Assembly: GCA_049340005.1 (NCBI GenBank)
Contig: JBMPIY010000008.1
Reading direction: 5' to 3' (one strand)
DNA from: CAXBDP01 sp963974465
Lineage (GTDB): Bacteria > Bacteroidota > Bacteroidia > Cytophagales > Cyclobacteriaceae
DNA: 64,000 bases
Shown here: one piece after another, positions 29,801-38,875 of the stretch
Layout: the number at the start of each line of letters is the position of its first letter
Position numbering within the stretch: position 1 is the stretch's first letter
The notes under the pieces: generated by a model
What the model was told of the DNA's origin: nothing
What the model saw: the letters and a program-made list of their open reading frames with translations, nothing else
The model's database searches: none
Position numbers and translations under genes: made by a program

Positions 29801-30262
29801 ATTCGATTCGAAAGTGATGTAAGGATTATCAAGATCTACCCAATAGCCCATCTTTTCGGTTAGGTCATCCCACTCGTCTTTGAAACGCATTACGGTTTCA
29901 CGACAACGCTTATTGTATTCCTCTACACTTATCTTTTTGCCAATATCTTCTTTGGTAATGCCAAGCTCTTTTTCTACTTGCAGCTCCACAGGTAATCCAT
30001 GCGTATCCCAACCACCTTTTCTTTTTACCTGAAAACCTTGGAGGGTTTTGTATCTACAGAAAATATCTTTGACCGTACGCGCCATTACGTGGTGAATACC
30101 GGGTGTGCCATTGGCAGAAGGCGGACCTTCATAAAATGTGAAAGTTTCTGCTCCTTCGCGATTGGAAACGGACTTTTCGAAAACCTGATTTTCTTTCCAG
30201 AATTTAAGTATATCGGCTGCTATCTCCGCGTAATTCGGGTTTTTATATTCCCTGTATATCAT
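26861..30262 (-). CDS. ileS: Isoleucyl-tRNA synthetase, type 2, with altered HIGH motif (GIHH)
   Basis: Charges tRNA-Ile with isoleucine. It is 1133 residues, longer than the roughly 940 of IleRS1 such as the E. coli enzyme and in line with the IleRS2 type. The class I HIGH motif, expected after ANG, reads GIHH at residues 55-58 (30089-30100), so its first and third residues are swapped. The KMSKS motif reads KMSKR near residue 682. A CP1 editing domain lies between the two, and anticodon-binding and long C-terminal domains follow. The translational stop abuts lspA directly. IleRS2 enzymes are known to tolerate mupirocin; see the finding on the GxHH form. Confidence 0.95.
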   Translation of the reverse strand: MIYREYKNPNYAEIAADILKFWKENQVFEKSVSNREGAETFTFYEGPPSANGTPGIHHVMARTVKDIFCRYKTLQGFQVKRKGGWDTHGLPVELQVEKELGITKEDIGKKISVEEYNKRCRETVMRFKDEWDDLTEKMGYWVDLDNPYITFESNYIETLWHLLQKLYNKGLLYKGYTIQPYSPAAGTGLSSHELNQPGTYQNVKDTSITAQFKLNGPDNHPLFQELCGNGQTTHLLAWTTTPWTLPANTACAVGKNIVYSLVNTFNPYTYEPVRVILAQDRISAYLSPKGKDGDLRAYKAGDKVIPWVELATYKGSELAGLSYEQLFPIIEAKGKAFQVVVGDFVTTEDGSGIVHTSPTFGADDYRVAMENDIVPLLVTDDEGKEGPVVDRQGKFVKEIGAWIAAKVKEHGITTHRELGEDDFYVKNYTAEDETHPDYKSTDVILSIILKIENAAFKVEKYEHSYPHCWRTDKPILYYPLSSWFIKTTAYKDRLVELNKTINWKPESTGIGRFGNWLENLVDWNLSRSRYWGTPLPIWRTEDGKEEKCIGSIDELKREVEKAVAAGITDKGITEIDGEIDLHRPYVDDIILLSDSGQAMYREKDLIDVWFDSGAMPYAQWHYPFENKEVFEANFPADYIAEGVDQTRGWFFTLHALAVMLFDSVAFKNVIANGLVLDKDGNKMSKRLGNAINPFTTLDTYGPDATRWYMLSNANPWDNLKFNLEGVAEVQRRFFGTLTNTYAFFALYANLDHFKFDVNKQVAIKDRPELDQWIMSKLQSLILEVEAAMDNYDATRATRAIMNFTTDQLSNWYVRLARKRFWRGDMTTDKQAAYETLFECLQKLASLMASFAPFYAEWLHQNLAAGEQVGSLHLSNWPAANRNWINEDLEQSMQLAQDVSSLVHSLRKKEKVKVRQPLQRILIPVLSSKTKDQLEHVEALIKAEVNIKEIEYIDDTSGILVKNVKPNFPKLGKQFGPKMKAVAAAINTWGKAEISEIEKNGTISISLDGETVQLELEDVIISSQDIPGWSVASEAGLTVALDVNISDELKQEGIARDLVNRIQNMRKDMGLEVQDKINIRLEAGNELVDKSVQNFSDYICTETQALSFEIENEVADGTVLEMDEFEIKLSIKIQ

Positions 30263-30387
30263 TACCTATCCTTTATTTATCAAACAAGTGGCAAATATCT
30301 GAAATCCACAGGAAAGAAGCGGTAAAAATTCGCAATTTGATGAAGGACTATTACTGATTGTAAATAATCCGGGCAAGAATTTTTGAC

Positions 30388-31509
30388 CTAAAATAGATCA
30401 GCTGGTCTGAAAAGGTACCATTTCCAATGGCTTTCGTTGATATCGCCATTGAAAAGATAAAGTCCGTCCTGTGTTGTGAAAAAGCTACCAGCTGCTAATT
30501 CATGTTCGATTGCGGGAGGTAAGCGGAATTCTTTTATCTCGGAGAAATCCTCATTTGCAACTAACAGTCCCATTGGCTTCTCGGCAATGCTGGTTCCTGA
30601 TGGATTTGGCAAACTGATAAGTCGATAATACAAGTGACTGAACTCATCAAAGTGAATAGCACCATAAGCACTTGCTTCCTTGATAAACCAATTATCCATA
30701 TCTTCTTGCTCTACAGGGGTGTTTTGGCCTGGCATGCCAGTGGTGTATTTTGTTGGTGCGATAAAACTCTGGGTCCCAAAATACACTTGTTTTTGATTTT
30801 GAAGTCGATCTCCCTCCATTACCCAAATAGAATCCGAACCTGCATTAGCGAAAATCAATTGATTACTAGCCTTATTATATGTTGGATAAAACCAAAGATG
30901 TTGCGCAACCCAAGTATCGTTTCCAAAAGTTTCAGGATAGCTAAGCCATTGATTTTGTGTACTGTCAACAGTGTGAAAGGTAATGGCCAAGGAATTATTC
31001 GCTTTGTTTAAGAAATTATCCACATTAAAGGCCTTGATAGGTCCTCGGCTATAGGCTACCAAGTTGTTTCCTGCCAATATTGGCTTCACCGGAATAAAAT
31101 TACCTGCTGCAGAAGTCATTACGCTTGAAAGCAAAATATTTCCTTCTCGGTCGCTCAGTTTTATTCCTCGATATCCATCTAAAATTACAATGGTGTCCTT
31201 TGAAGCAAATGACATGGCAAATAGATATGAAACTCCATTTGGTCCTTCTCTTTCAAATTCGATATTTTGCGCTAGGCTTTTCTCATTCAAATCGAAAAGC
31301 ATTATTGATCTGCCTTGCGTATTGGTAATGGCTAATAAGTTTTCATCTCCCAAATAATCCACCACTCCTGGGTTATGTGGAATGGTTTCATCTATTGGGA
31401 TTATCAAACTATCTATGAAATTAAGTACCTCAATTGATTTGTTTTCCGGTAATTCGCTTTGGCAGGAAATCAGGAAATAAGTAGCTATGAAGACAAATAA
31501 GTATTTCAT
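30388..31509 (-). CDS. DUF4221-type lipoprotein, copy 1
   Basis: About 373 residues. The ATG at 31509 gives a compact lipoprotein signal (MKYLFVFIATYFLISC); ATG 31518 is also possible. The mature part has many beta strands and reads like a propeller-type sensor domain (for example FDLNEKSLAQNIEFEREGPNG and VILDGYRGI). DUF4221 proteins are found mainly in Bacteroidota and have no established function. A distant paralogue lies at 34357-35502, on the other side of dgt and the histidine kinase gene. Neither copy has an obvious operon partner. Confidence 0.65.
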   Translation of the reverse strand: MKYLFVFIATYFLISCQSELPENKSIEVLNFIDSLIIPIDETIPHNPGVVDYLGDENLLAITNTQGRSIMLFDLNEKSLAQNIEFEREGPNGVSYLFAMSFASKDTIVILDGYRGIKLSDREGNILLSSVMTSAAGNFIPVKPILAGNNLVAYSRGPIKAFNVDNFLNKANNSLAITFHTVDSTQNQWLSYPETFGNDTWVAQHLWFYPTYNKASNQLIFANAGSDSIWVMEGDRLQNQKQVYFGTQSFIAPTKYTTGMPGQNTPVEQEDMDNWFIKEASAYGAIHFDEFSHLYYRLISLPNPSGTSIAEKPMGLLVANEDFSEIKEFRLPPAIEHELAAGSFFTTQDGLYLFNGDINESHWKWYLFRPADLF

Positions 31510-31625
31510 TCTCAGCATCAATATTTTTTAAAGATTGCCAATTTCACTCAAAAAAAAATTTTAATGGGAATATTTCATATTTCGGTAAATGACTTTCTCT
31601 GAGTAAAACAATAGCTGAATTGCAT

Positions 31626-32975
31626 TTATCTCAACGGAATTCCAAAAATGGTTCTGAATCGAATTAAAGCTTCTTTGTCTGTCATGCCGGAGACTACATC
31701 AATCACAATTCGCAAGGCGGAGTATAGGTTTATATTTTCTTGTTCCAATTGCCATTTTGCATTTTCAGGTAGAAGACGAAATATCACTTTGTCTTGCGCA
31801 TGCAATCTATCGGGGGCAAACTGCTTATGGAAAACGGCTCTTGAAAAACGGCTGATCAACCCCGAAAGCACTTCAAATCCTGAAGCCTCCCGCCCGAGTA
31901 CAGGTTTGGATCGGTAGATTTCCTCTACAGATAGTTTACTGATTTTCTTCAATATAACAGCTGATGGGATCACGTCTGTCAATGCTTGATCGAAGGTGCC
32001 TTCCAGCAATTCATTTTCTAGCTCAAGAAACTTATTCGAGCATTCTTCAATCAATTTGCCAATAGCTAAGGCTCGCAATACGCCAATCCGCTCTTTTATA
32101 CCTGGATATTGATCCAATTTGGCTGGACGATAATCTTCCTTGAGCAAAGCAGCCATCAAATCTCGTGTAATTTCATAGCTTATTAAACCCATGTTGAAGC
32201 CATCTTCCAAGTCCATCAGGTAATAGCAAATATCATCTGCCGCTTCCACCAAAAATGTGAGGGGATGGCGTACCCAAGATCCTTCTAATTCTAGCAGACC
32301 AATGGAATTTGCTAACTGCGTAAAAGCCTCTTTTTCAGTTTGGAAAAAGCCGTATTTCTTTTGGCTTTTGCGGTCTTTTATTCCTTGTATGTTTACTGGT
32401 TTTGGGTATTTGGAGAATGCTGCCAATGTGGGAATAGTTAAGCGAAGGCCTTGTCCTTCCTCCCGCATTAGCAATCTAAACCCTTGCGCATTTCCTTCGA
32501 ATTTGGTCAAGTCGGTCCATTCGGCATCGTTCATATAGCCTCTGAATTCTTGAGCGGCTATATCATGTTTAAAAAAATCAGAAATGGCCTCTTCTCCAGC
32601 ATGGCCAAATGGTGGATTGCCGATATCATGACAAAGTGCAGCAGCTGAAGTAATGGCACCCACATCTGTTGCATTTATCTGCAAATCAGGATGGCGGGAG
32701 GATAATTCCTTACCCACATTTCGTCCTAAGGAACGCGCCACACTGGCTACTTCCAAACTATGCGTAAGTCTATTGTGTACAAAACCCTCCTCAGGCAATG
32801 GGAATACTTGAGTCTTATCTTGAAGTCTACGAAAAGGCCCTGAAAATATGATGCGATCATAATCTCGCTCGAAATCACTTCTCAATTCAGCCGATGCTGC
32901 ATCCATCGGACTGCCAGCTTTAAAACGGATTGGGTTTAATAAGTTCTGCCAATCCATGCATTTTTTATTTGCCAT
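31626..32975 (-). CDS. dgt: Deoxyguanosinetriphosphate triphosphohydrolase (dGTPase)
   Basis: An HD-domain enzyme that hydrolyses dGTP (or other dNTPs) to the nucleoside and triphosphate. The metal ligands are in RLTHSLEVASVARSLG (His 72) and AALCHDIGNPPFGHAGEEA (His 116, Asp 117), followed by a later Asp in VEAADDICYYLMDLED. The 449-residue length fits the short Dgt type. It is divergent from the histidine kinase gene with only 36 bp between their start codons, so the promoters must overlap. It helps keep dNTP pools balanced and can restrict phage DNA synthesis. Confidence 0.93.
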   Translation of the reverse strand: MANKKCMDWQNLLNPIRFKAGSPMDAASAELRSDFERDYDRIIFSGPFRRLQDKTQVFPLPEEGFVHNRLTHSLEVASVARSLGRNVGKELSSRHPDLQINATDVGAITSAAALCHDIGNPPFGHAGEEAISDFFKHDIAAQEFRGYMNDAEWTDLTKFEGNAQGFRLLMREEGQGLRLTIPTLAAFSKYPKPVNIQGIKDRKSQKKYGFFQTEKEAFTQLANSIGLLELEGSWVRHPLTFLVEAADDICYYLMDLEDGFNMGLISYEITRDLMAALLKEDYRPAKLDQYPGIKERIGVLRALAIGKLIEECSNKFLELENELLEGTFDQALTDVIPSAVILKKISKLSVEEIYRSKPVLGREASGFEVLSGLISRFSRAVFHKQFAPDRLHAQDKVIFRLLPENAKWQLEQENINLYSALRIVIDVVSGMTDKEALIRFRTIFGIPLR

Positions 32976-33011
32976 AAGTCAAAATTAAACCCTTTTATAT
33001 AAATCAAATAA

Positions 33012-34388
33012 ATGCGCGATCAAAAAATCATTTTATCTCTTATATTGAGCTTATATTTCCTCTACGGTTCTATGCATAAACTATTTTTAAAGAACAAAAG
33101 CGCTTTTAGAAACGCATTATGGGTTTTACTCCTTTATCTCCCTTTGGGCTTTGCATGGATATATTTTACAGATAAAATTGGCCCGAAAAGCGAAGAGCTT
33201 TACAAATACTATCAAACTTATAAAGGCTTTGCATATGTAATTGTGTCTGGCTTATTGCTTTTTGTATTGGTGTATATTCTCTCCAAAAATCTGCTGAAAA
33301 GCCGCGAGACTTATAAGGTGCTTTTCGATAATATTCCCAATCCTGTGTGGGTTTATGACAAGCAAACATTCAAAATATTGGAAGTGAATGATAAGGCCTG
33401 CGAAACCTACCAATATTCTCGAGCTGAGTTTTTGACTAAAACCATCCTAGATATTAGGCCAAAGGAGGAAATAGAAAAAATAAGACTTGCCATTGCTCAA
33501 GCCACTGAAAACAAGAAAGATGTAGGAATATGGAAGCATCAGCGAAAAGACGGACGGTTGGTGTATGTACAGGGCATCTCAATACAGATAGATTTTAATG
33601 GTGAGCCTGCAGCCCTAGCAATTGCGCGGGATGTTACGGCAGAATATCTTGCTCAAGAAGAGAAAATGCGGATTCTCGATCAGTTAGTCACACAAAATCA
33701 AAACTTGGAGCAATTTGCCTTTATGGTTTCACACAATCTACGCACGCCAGTCGCTCAAATAGAAGGATTGGTTCAATTATTTGATAATAGCAATATCCAA
33801 AATCCAATCAATAATCAAGTGATAAACCACTTGAAAACCTCTGCACATCGGCTGGATGAAATCATTCTGGACCTGTCCCAAACTATTCGTATTAAAGATA
33901 GCGTGAATGTCCCTTGGGAAGAAATTGACCTTGATGATATACTAGCCAAAATAAAGCTTACGCTCAATGAGATAATTCAAAACTCAAATGCTAACATTAC
34001 TTTTGAATCAAATGGAAGTGATAATATTAGAGGTATAAAAGGGTATATATATAGTATAATGCTAAATTTGATCAGCAACAGCTTGAAATACAGACAAGTT
34101 GACATTGCCCCTGCAGTGAGGGTATCGCTTGATCAAGAGACGGATAAATACTTTATAAAAATTATAGACAATGGGCTTGGATTTGATGTGGAAAAATGGA
34201 GGGAGGATATCTTTGGCTTGTATAAACGGTTCCACTTTCACGTAGAAGGGAAGGGTATTGGCTTATTTTTGGTGAGAACACAGGTTGAGGCACTTGGCGG
34301 TAAAATAGAGGTAGATAGCCAAGAAAATAATGGAAGTACCTTCACGATTATTTTGCCTAAAGAGCGGCCTGTAGTAAATCAATATTGA
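33012..34388 (+). CDS. PAS-domain sensor histidine kinase (orphan)
   Basis: 458 residues. Two membrane segments lie at about 35-52 and 73-92, then a PAS domain (about 100-215) starting YKVLFDNIPNPVWVYD. The HisKA dimerisation helix has the phospho-acceptor His 241 in MVSHNLRTPVAQ. The HATPase domain follows, with N box NLISNSLKY, G1 box DNGLGFDVEKW and G2 box GKGIGLFLVRTQ. The short periplasmic loop suggests that the signal is sensed in the PAS domain or in the membrane. No response regulator gene is adjacent. Its 3' end overlaps the convergent DUF4221 gene by 32 bp. Confidence 0.9.
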   Translation: MRDQKIILSLILSLYFLYGSMHKLFLKNKSAFRNALWVLLLYLPLGFAWIYFTDKIGPKSEELYKYYQTYKGFAYVIVSGLLLFVLVYILSKNLLKSRETYKVLFDNIPNPVWVYDKQTFKILEVNDKACETYQYSRAEFLTKTILDIRPKEEIEKIRLAIAQATENKKDVGIWKHQRKDGRLVYVQGISIQIDFNGEPAALAIARDVTAEYLAQEEKMRILDQLVTQNQNLEQFAFMVSHNLRTPVAQIEGLVQLFDNSNIQNPINNQVINHLKTSAHRLDEIILDLSQTIRIKDSVNVPWEEIDLDDILAKIKLTLNEIIQNSNANITFESNGSDNIRGIKGYIYSIMLNLISNSLKYRQVDIAPAVRVSLDQETDKYFIKIIDNGLGFDVEKWREDIFGLYKRFHFHVEGKGIGLFLVRTQVEALGGKIEVDSQENNGSTFTIILPKERPVVNQY

Positions 34389-35502
34389 GAAAACGTTCGT
34401 TGCTATTGAAGTTACGAGGATGATCAACCAAAATGTAAAGACCTTTGCTACCTGCAAACCACTTGTTGATGCCATAGCGATAAGGCTCCATAGGAAACTC
34501 ACTCAAATAATTCCCCTCTTCATTGAAAATGGAAATATACAAGCGCTTATCTGTCAATTGCTTTTCTTGGATTTCATTAAGATCCATTGCCTTCCAATAA
34601 GGACGGAAGATAAATGAAGAATCAGGATGGGATAATGGCTTGAAATACTGCGGGTTGAGCATAAAATGTGCTTGCAACAAATTTGTGTTATTAGTTTCCG
34701 TAGGCAAATGCATCATCATTCCGCCATCATTTCGTGGAGCTTTCATTTGTATGGATTGATCCACCAAACTAAATTTACTAATTGCGCTATCATACAAATA
34801 ACCAAACCATAGATTTTCATTGTCAAACTGGTTTCCCTTTACCAATTCTATCATTTGGCCAGCGAGTTCTGCTGCTTGTACTACTTCATCCAAATGATTA
34901 ATAGGAAGTAATTCCCAACTACGGTCTGCCAATCTATATTTTGCAATCACAGAAAGGCTTGGGTTTAATTCCTCCAATGGATATTGGCAATAGAATAAAA
35001 CGCTATCCTGCTCTGGCAAATATTCCAACCCGAAATTTGCCGAAAGAGTAGGTGTGCCTTGCAAGCCCGCATCATTCCATGAGTTTTGTACTGAATGATG
35101 TTCCTGCAATTCACCTTGTCTATTTATTCGCAATAATTGGCCTTCTCCGAAAAGGAAAATATCAGTTTCCCTAAAAACAAAAATCTGCTCTAACTGTATA
35201 TCTGCTGCATCAATGATTTTATCCAATGGCAAATGTCCTTCTACAAGTTGCGTATTGAGATTGAAAATGTCTAACTGCTTGGTGTTGGGATTGTAACCAT
35301 AAAGCATACTTCTCTGATTCCGCTCGAAGTGTGCAAACACCTGGTAGCTAGGCAAACTATGCTCATCCAATTGAATCGCAATTCGCTGGCGTTTGAGTTC
35401 AATTGGGCCTGCTTTCCCTAAATTTTCGAGCTTTGGTGCAGCCGATTGGCAGCTAATAAAAAGCATCAAAAAGCTGAAAATGAGGACAGCTAGAATTTTC
35501 AT
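34357..35502 (-). CDS. DUF4221-type lipoprotein, copy 2
   Basis: 381 residues. The signal peptide ends in a lipobox (MLFISC, Cys near 19). The layout resembles that of copy 1: strands such as YGYNPNTKQLDIFNLNTQLVEG, a SNEEGNYLSEF-like late segment and a length of about 375-380. The function is unknown. Its last 32 bp overlap the end of the convergent histidine kinase gene, so the two transcripts collide. It does not share a clear promoter with the M14 peptidase gene upstream, which has its own terminator. Confidence 0.6.
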   Translation of the reverse strand: MKILAVLIFSFLMLFISCQSAAPKLENLGKAGPIELKRQRIAIQLDEHSLPSYQVFAHFERNQRSMLYGYNPNTKQLDIFNLNTQLVEGHLPLDKIIDAADIQLEQIFVFRETDIFLFGEGQLLRINRQGELQEHHSVQNSWNDAGLQGTPTLSANFGLEYLPEQDSVLFYCQYPLEELNPSLSVIAKYRLADRSWELLPINHLDEVVQAAELAGQMIELVKGNQFDNENLWFGYLYDSAISKFSLVDQSIQMKAPRNDGGMMMHLPTETNNTNLLQAHFMLNPQYFKPLSHPDSSFIFRPYWKAMDLNEIQEKQLTDKRLYISIFNEEGNYLSEFPMEPYRYGINKWFAGSKGLYILVDHPRNFNSNERFLNIDLLQAAL

Positions 35503-35553
35503 AGTAATGGTAATTTAAAATCGAATATACAAAAATTGGCGGTTTTGTATGTG

Positions 35554-35585
35554 AAAAGCCCTGCATTGTTCAATTGCAGGGCTTT
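35554..35585 (-). terminator. Terminator downstream of the M14 peptidase gene
   Basis: An 11-bp perfect stem AAAGCCCTGCA / TGCAGGGCTTT with a 9-nt loop. On the minus strand it lies about 23 bp after the peptidase stop codon and is followed by a U-rich tail (TTTT). Confidence 0.85.
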
Positions 35586-35607
35586 AATATCTATCGATCT
35601 AAAAAAA

Positions 35608-38151
35608 TTAATTTCCTACAATAAATACCGCGTTTCCATATAGCAAATGTCCATCGTGCCAGAATGCACGGAAAAGCGGATTATCAGCCATATAGATTAC
35701 TTGTCCTCGACCCAAATTCTGCACTCCATAGTTCAAGGCTTCTTTGAAACGATCTTTTGCTTTATAGCCTACAAATCCACTTACCAGATTTTCTGGCGTT
35801 TTGATTACGCCTACATTCCAGCCATTTTCTAACCAAGCATATCGCTGCGATGATGTTTTAAGACTGTAATAGCGCGTTTTGTATCCGTAAGCTAGCGGAT
35901 GAGTTACATCCATGGTCGTAAGCCAAATTGATCCAGGGTTGTTGTTTGGCGCGCTATTGCGCTGTCTGTCGGCATAAGGTTCCAATCTTGAATCCTTGCG
36001 ATCGGCCTTCGAAGCATCATCGGCAGCTTTCTTTTCGCTATCGTCAGCATACCTTTTCAAAGCAAATCCGTCTTTGTCAGCAAAAGTACCTAAAGCTCCA
36101 TCGATAAGAATCAATCTACCTCCCGCTTGAATCCATGACCTAAGGCCGCCCATAAACGAATCATTTGCAATGGAACCATAATTTCCGCTTGGCATTATTA
36201 ATACATCGTATTCTGATAAGTCAACTCTTGCAACTGATTCAGATTCTAAAACGGTAAGCGGGTAATCAATTATCTGTTCGAAGTAATACCAATTTTCACC
36301 AAATGATAAAGAAGAAGTACCACTACCCGACACCAAAGCTACTTTTGGCGCTTTGAGCAGACGAACAGAACTTGAACCGAAATCTTTGCCTTTGCTCACA
36401 AAACCAGTGCGTGCCGCTACCAAGCTTCTACCGAGTCTTTGTGCATGAGCTTTTACTTTTTCATCGAATTTGTCACCCATGTGCTCATTATTGCGGCGTG
36501 TGATTACCAATGTCCCCCGCTCGAAATCTTTGCCATTCATAGAGAATGGCTCCGTTGCTTGGCGTACCGTGATTTCATCTTTGTGCAATGAAGCCAAGAA
36601 TTTCAAATCTTCAATACTTGTCCATGGAAGTAAGTATGCGTATGGTTTACCACTGAGGTCATTATTTGCTACAGTTGGTTTTTCCCAAGCTTTTGCTACG
36701 TCAATTTTAGTTTCTGTAGCACGCGCTCGCAATCCATATACATAAGGCATTGCCCAAGCGGTGATATCATAAGTTAAGGAATCGCTCAATTTCACATTTG
36801 GATCGAAAAGCACATTGGCCATTACTGATCTTGGCTGATAGGTAGAAATAACGATGTCATTTTCTGTTACTGTGAAATCATCAATTTTGGTACTGAGATA
36901 TGCATAGCCCGAGAAATCGCGGGAGGATGCAGGGCTTCCGTATTCGATTCCCAACTTGTCTAGCAAATTGGTAAAGGCTATTAATCTATCAGCTTCTTGA
37001 TCGCCAGGGATAATATAGGTTTTGTATTTACCCCAAGGTTCATTTCTGCTTCTGTCGAAAAACTTCTGAAATTCATCTACTACTTTTTCGGCATTTTGTA
37101 CGGTCACTTCGATAGTAGAAATACCTGTAGTATGGTGGTGTGTTATACGATCCAAAAGTGTAAGTGTATCTCCTTCGTTGGTCAATACGCCAAGTCCAGC
37201 TGCACCAGAGCCGCCCTTTTCGTAGGTCATTCCGATAGCACCATTGTACATTGGGTAGGTATCCCCATAGCTTGGATATAGCAAATCGAAGCTTTCTTTG
37301 GTAAAGTATGCCCAGCTATTCTGATCGAAGTATTTGGCGTTATTTTTACCGATGGTTACCTGGAACTCGCGTTGCCAATCGGTGATAATTTCGTGTAATG
37401 GCTCCGCAGCTGGAGCAAAGTAATATGGGTTGTTGATCCCTTGCTCGTGGAAATCGACATGGATTTGTGGCATCCATTGATTGTACACTTTCATACGGCT
37501 CTGAGATTCGATTTGCGTTTGCCAAGCCCAATCACGGTTGAGGTCGAAGAGGTAGTGATTTGCCCTCCCGCCTGGCCATGGTTCACGGTGTTCTACAGAG
37601 TTGATATCAGGCTGTAAAATCTTATTGGCTTTTTGATTGTACCAATTGGCATAGCGATCTCTGCCATCCGGATTTACCGATGGGTCAAAAATTATAACAG
37701 CCTTATCCAACCATTCTTTTTTAGCGGGGTCTGTAGCCATTTCATGGAAGGTCATCATTACGGCTTCCATACTTACAGACTCATTTCCGTGCACATTGTA
37801 GCTAAACCAAATTAGCGGAATTTTCTCGCCAGAAGGCGTTCCTTCCATCAGACCCGCTCTTTTTAGGTTATCAGTACGGATGGTTTCCAGGTTTTGAATA
37901 TTCTCGGCACTCGAAAGCATTACTAGCATCAAAGGCCTTCTCTCATAAGTCTGACCATATTGGATGGTTTTCACATTATTAGGCATGGCTGTAGCAGCAT
38001 GTTCAAAATATGAAACCACCTTGTGATGATAGGTGAAATGCTCTCCCAACTCGTATCCAAGGAAGTCGGCTGGAGATTGAAGTGAGCTTTGAGCAAATGC
38101 AGAAAAGCAAATGCTTAGAAATAAAATCGAGCTTAGGTAAATTTTACGCAT
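35608..38151 (-). CDS. M14-family zinc carboxypeptidase, exported
   Basis: The ATG at 38151 starts a clear signal peptide (MRKIYLSSILFLSICFSAFAQ); the open frame continues 81 codons further upstream but without coding sense. The protein is about 847 residues. The M14 domain (about 30-300) shows the zinc site HGNE in YNVHGNESVSMEA, the second zinc His in VDFHEQG, and substrate-pocket residues around NPDGRDRY and LNRDW. The C-terminal half resembles the glutamine-amidotransferase-like or beta-rich extensions seen in Bacteroidota M14 proteins. It likely digests peptides outside the cytoplasm. It is monocistronic, with a terminator at 35554-35585. Confidence 0.9.
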   Translation of the reverse strand: MRKIYLSSILFLSICFSAFAQSSLQSPADFLGYELGEHFTYHHKVVSYFEHAATAMPNNVKTIQYGQTYERRPLMLVMLSSAENIQNLETIRTDNLKRAGLMEGTPSGEKIPLIWFSYNVHGNESVSMEAVMMTFHEMATDPAKKEWLDKAVIIFDPSVNPDGRDRYANWYNQKANKILQPDINSVEHREPWPGGRANHYLFDLNRDWAWQTQIESQSRMKVYNQWMPQIHVDFHEQGINNPYYFAPAAEPLHEIITDWQREFQVTIGKNNAKYFDQNSWAYFTKESFDLLYPSYGDTYPMYNGAIGMTYEKGGSGAAGLGVLTNEGDTLTLLDRITHHHTTGISTIEVTVQNAEKVVDEFQKFFDRSRNEPWGKYKTYIIPGDQEADRLIAFTNLLDKLGIEYGSPASSRDFSGYAYLSTKIDDFTVTENDIVISTYQPRSVMANVLFDPNVKLSDSLTYDITAWAMPYVYGLRARATETKIDVAKAWEKPTVANNDLSGKPYAYLLPWTSIEDLKFLASLHKDEITVRQATEPFSMNGKDFERGTLVITRRNNEHMGDKFDEKVKAHAQRLGRSLVAARTGFVSKGKDFGSSSVRLLKAPKVALVSGSGTSSLSFGENWYYFEQIIDYPLTVLESESVARVDLSEYDVLIMPSGNYGSIANDSFMGGLRSWIQAGGRLILIDGALGTFADKDGFALKRYADDSEKKAADDASKADRKDSRLEPYADRQRNSAPNNNPGSIWLTTMDVTHPLAYGYKTRYYSLKTSSQRYAWLENGWNVGVIKTPENLVSGFVGYKAKDRFKEALNYGVQNLGRGQVIYMADNPLFRAFWHDGHLLYGNAVFIVGN

Positions 38152-38314
38152 TTTGTAAAGGGAATTTTGCTGTGGTAAGTTAGGCACAAAATCATAATCC
38201 GGAAAGTGGATATCCTTGAGCTTAATTATTTTCAGAATTATGTGAGGAGATAATGAGAATTTCAGCTTTTTGAAGCTTATTGCAAAGGCAAATAACTTAT
38301 TTAGAAGGTAAATA

Positions 38315-38875
38315 ATGACGAAAACAGATGTAGGCTTATATTTTTTGGCAATTGTACCGAAGCGACCCTTGCGTGATCGTATTCGGGAAATCAAAATGGA
38401 ATTTGCAGAAGCCTACCATACCAAAGCCTCTCTACGCTCACCCGCTCATGTTACTTTGCATATGCCTTTTCAGTGGAAGGTTGAAAAGGAGGAAGTTCTT
38501 TTTGCTGCGTTGTCCAAGCTCGCTGAGGAAGTACCAAGCATTCCCATCGAATTGGATGGATTTGGTGCCTTTAAGCCAAGAGTGATTTTCTTAAATGTAA
38601 AGGCTCCTGAAATGTTACATGAATTGCAGCAGAATATTACTCGTTTGATGAAACGAGAATTTAATGTGTTCAATGCCAATTGGCGGGATTATCCTTTCAA
38701 TCCACATATGACTGTGGCTTTCCGTGATTTGAGACCTGCCTATTTTGATCGAGCATGGAAGGAAAATAAGGATCGGATTTTCAAAGAATCATTTGATGCC
38801 GACAGCTTAGTTTTGCTCAAACACAATCAAAAGGAATGGGAAATATATAAAGAGTTTCCTTTTCTAAAGTGTTAG
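38315..38875 (+). CDS. 2H phosphoesterase (2'-5' RNA ligase-like)
   Basis: A 186-residue cytoplasmic protein of the LigT/YjcG 2H superfamily. The two catalytic HxTx motifs are visible: HVTLHMPF near residue 46 and HMTVAFRDL near 129, separated by about 80 residues as expected. Family members hydrolyse or ligate 2',5'-phosphodiester or cyclic phosphate bonds in RNA or nucleotides. The natural substrate is unknown. Its 3' end overlaps the convergent DUF3298-type gene by 12 bp. The gene is divergent from the M14 gene, with 163 bp between their starts. Confidence 0.8.
   Translation: MTKTDVGLYFLAIVPKRPLRDRIREIKMEFAEAYHTKASLRSPAHVTLHMPFQWKVEKEEVLFAALSKLAEEVPSIPIELDGFGAFKPRVIFLNVKAPEMLHELQQNITRLMKREFNVFNANWRDYPFNPHMTVAFRDLRPAYFDRAWKENKDRIFKESFDADSLVLLKHNQKEWEIYKEFPFLKC

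Noticed and set aside
38154..38394. An 81-codon extension of the M14 peptidase upstream of 38151
   Set aside because: The extension lacks coding character, reaches into the promoter region shared with the divergent 2H phosphoesterase gene and would bury a clear signal peptide.
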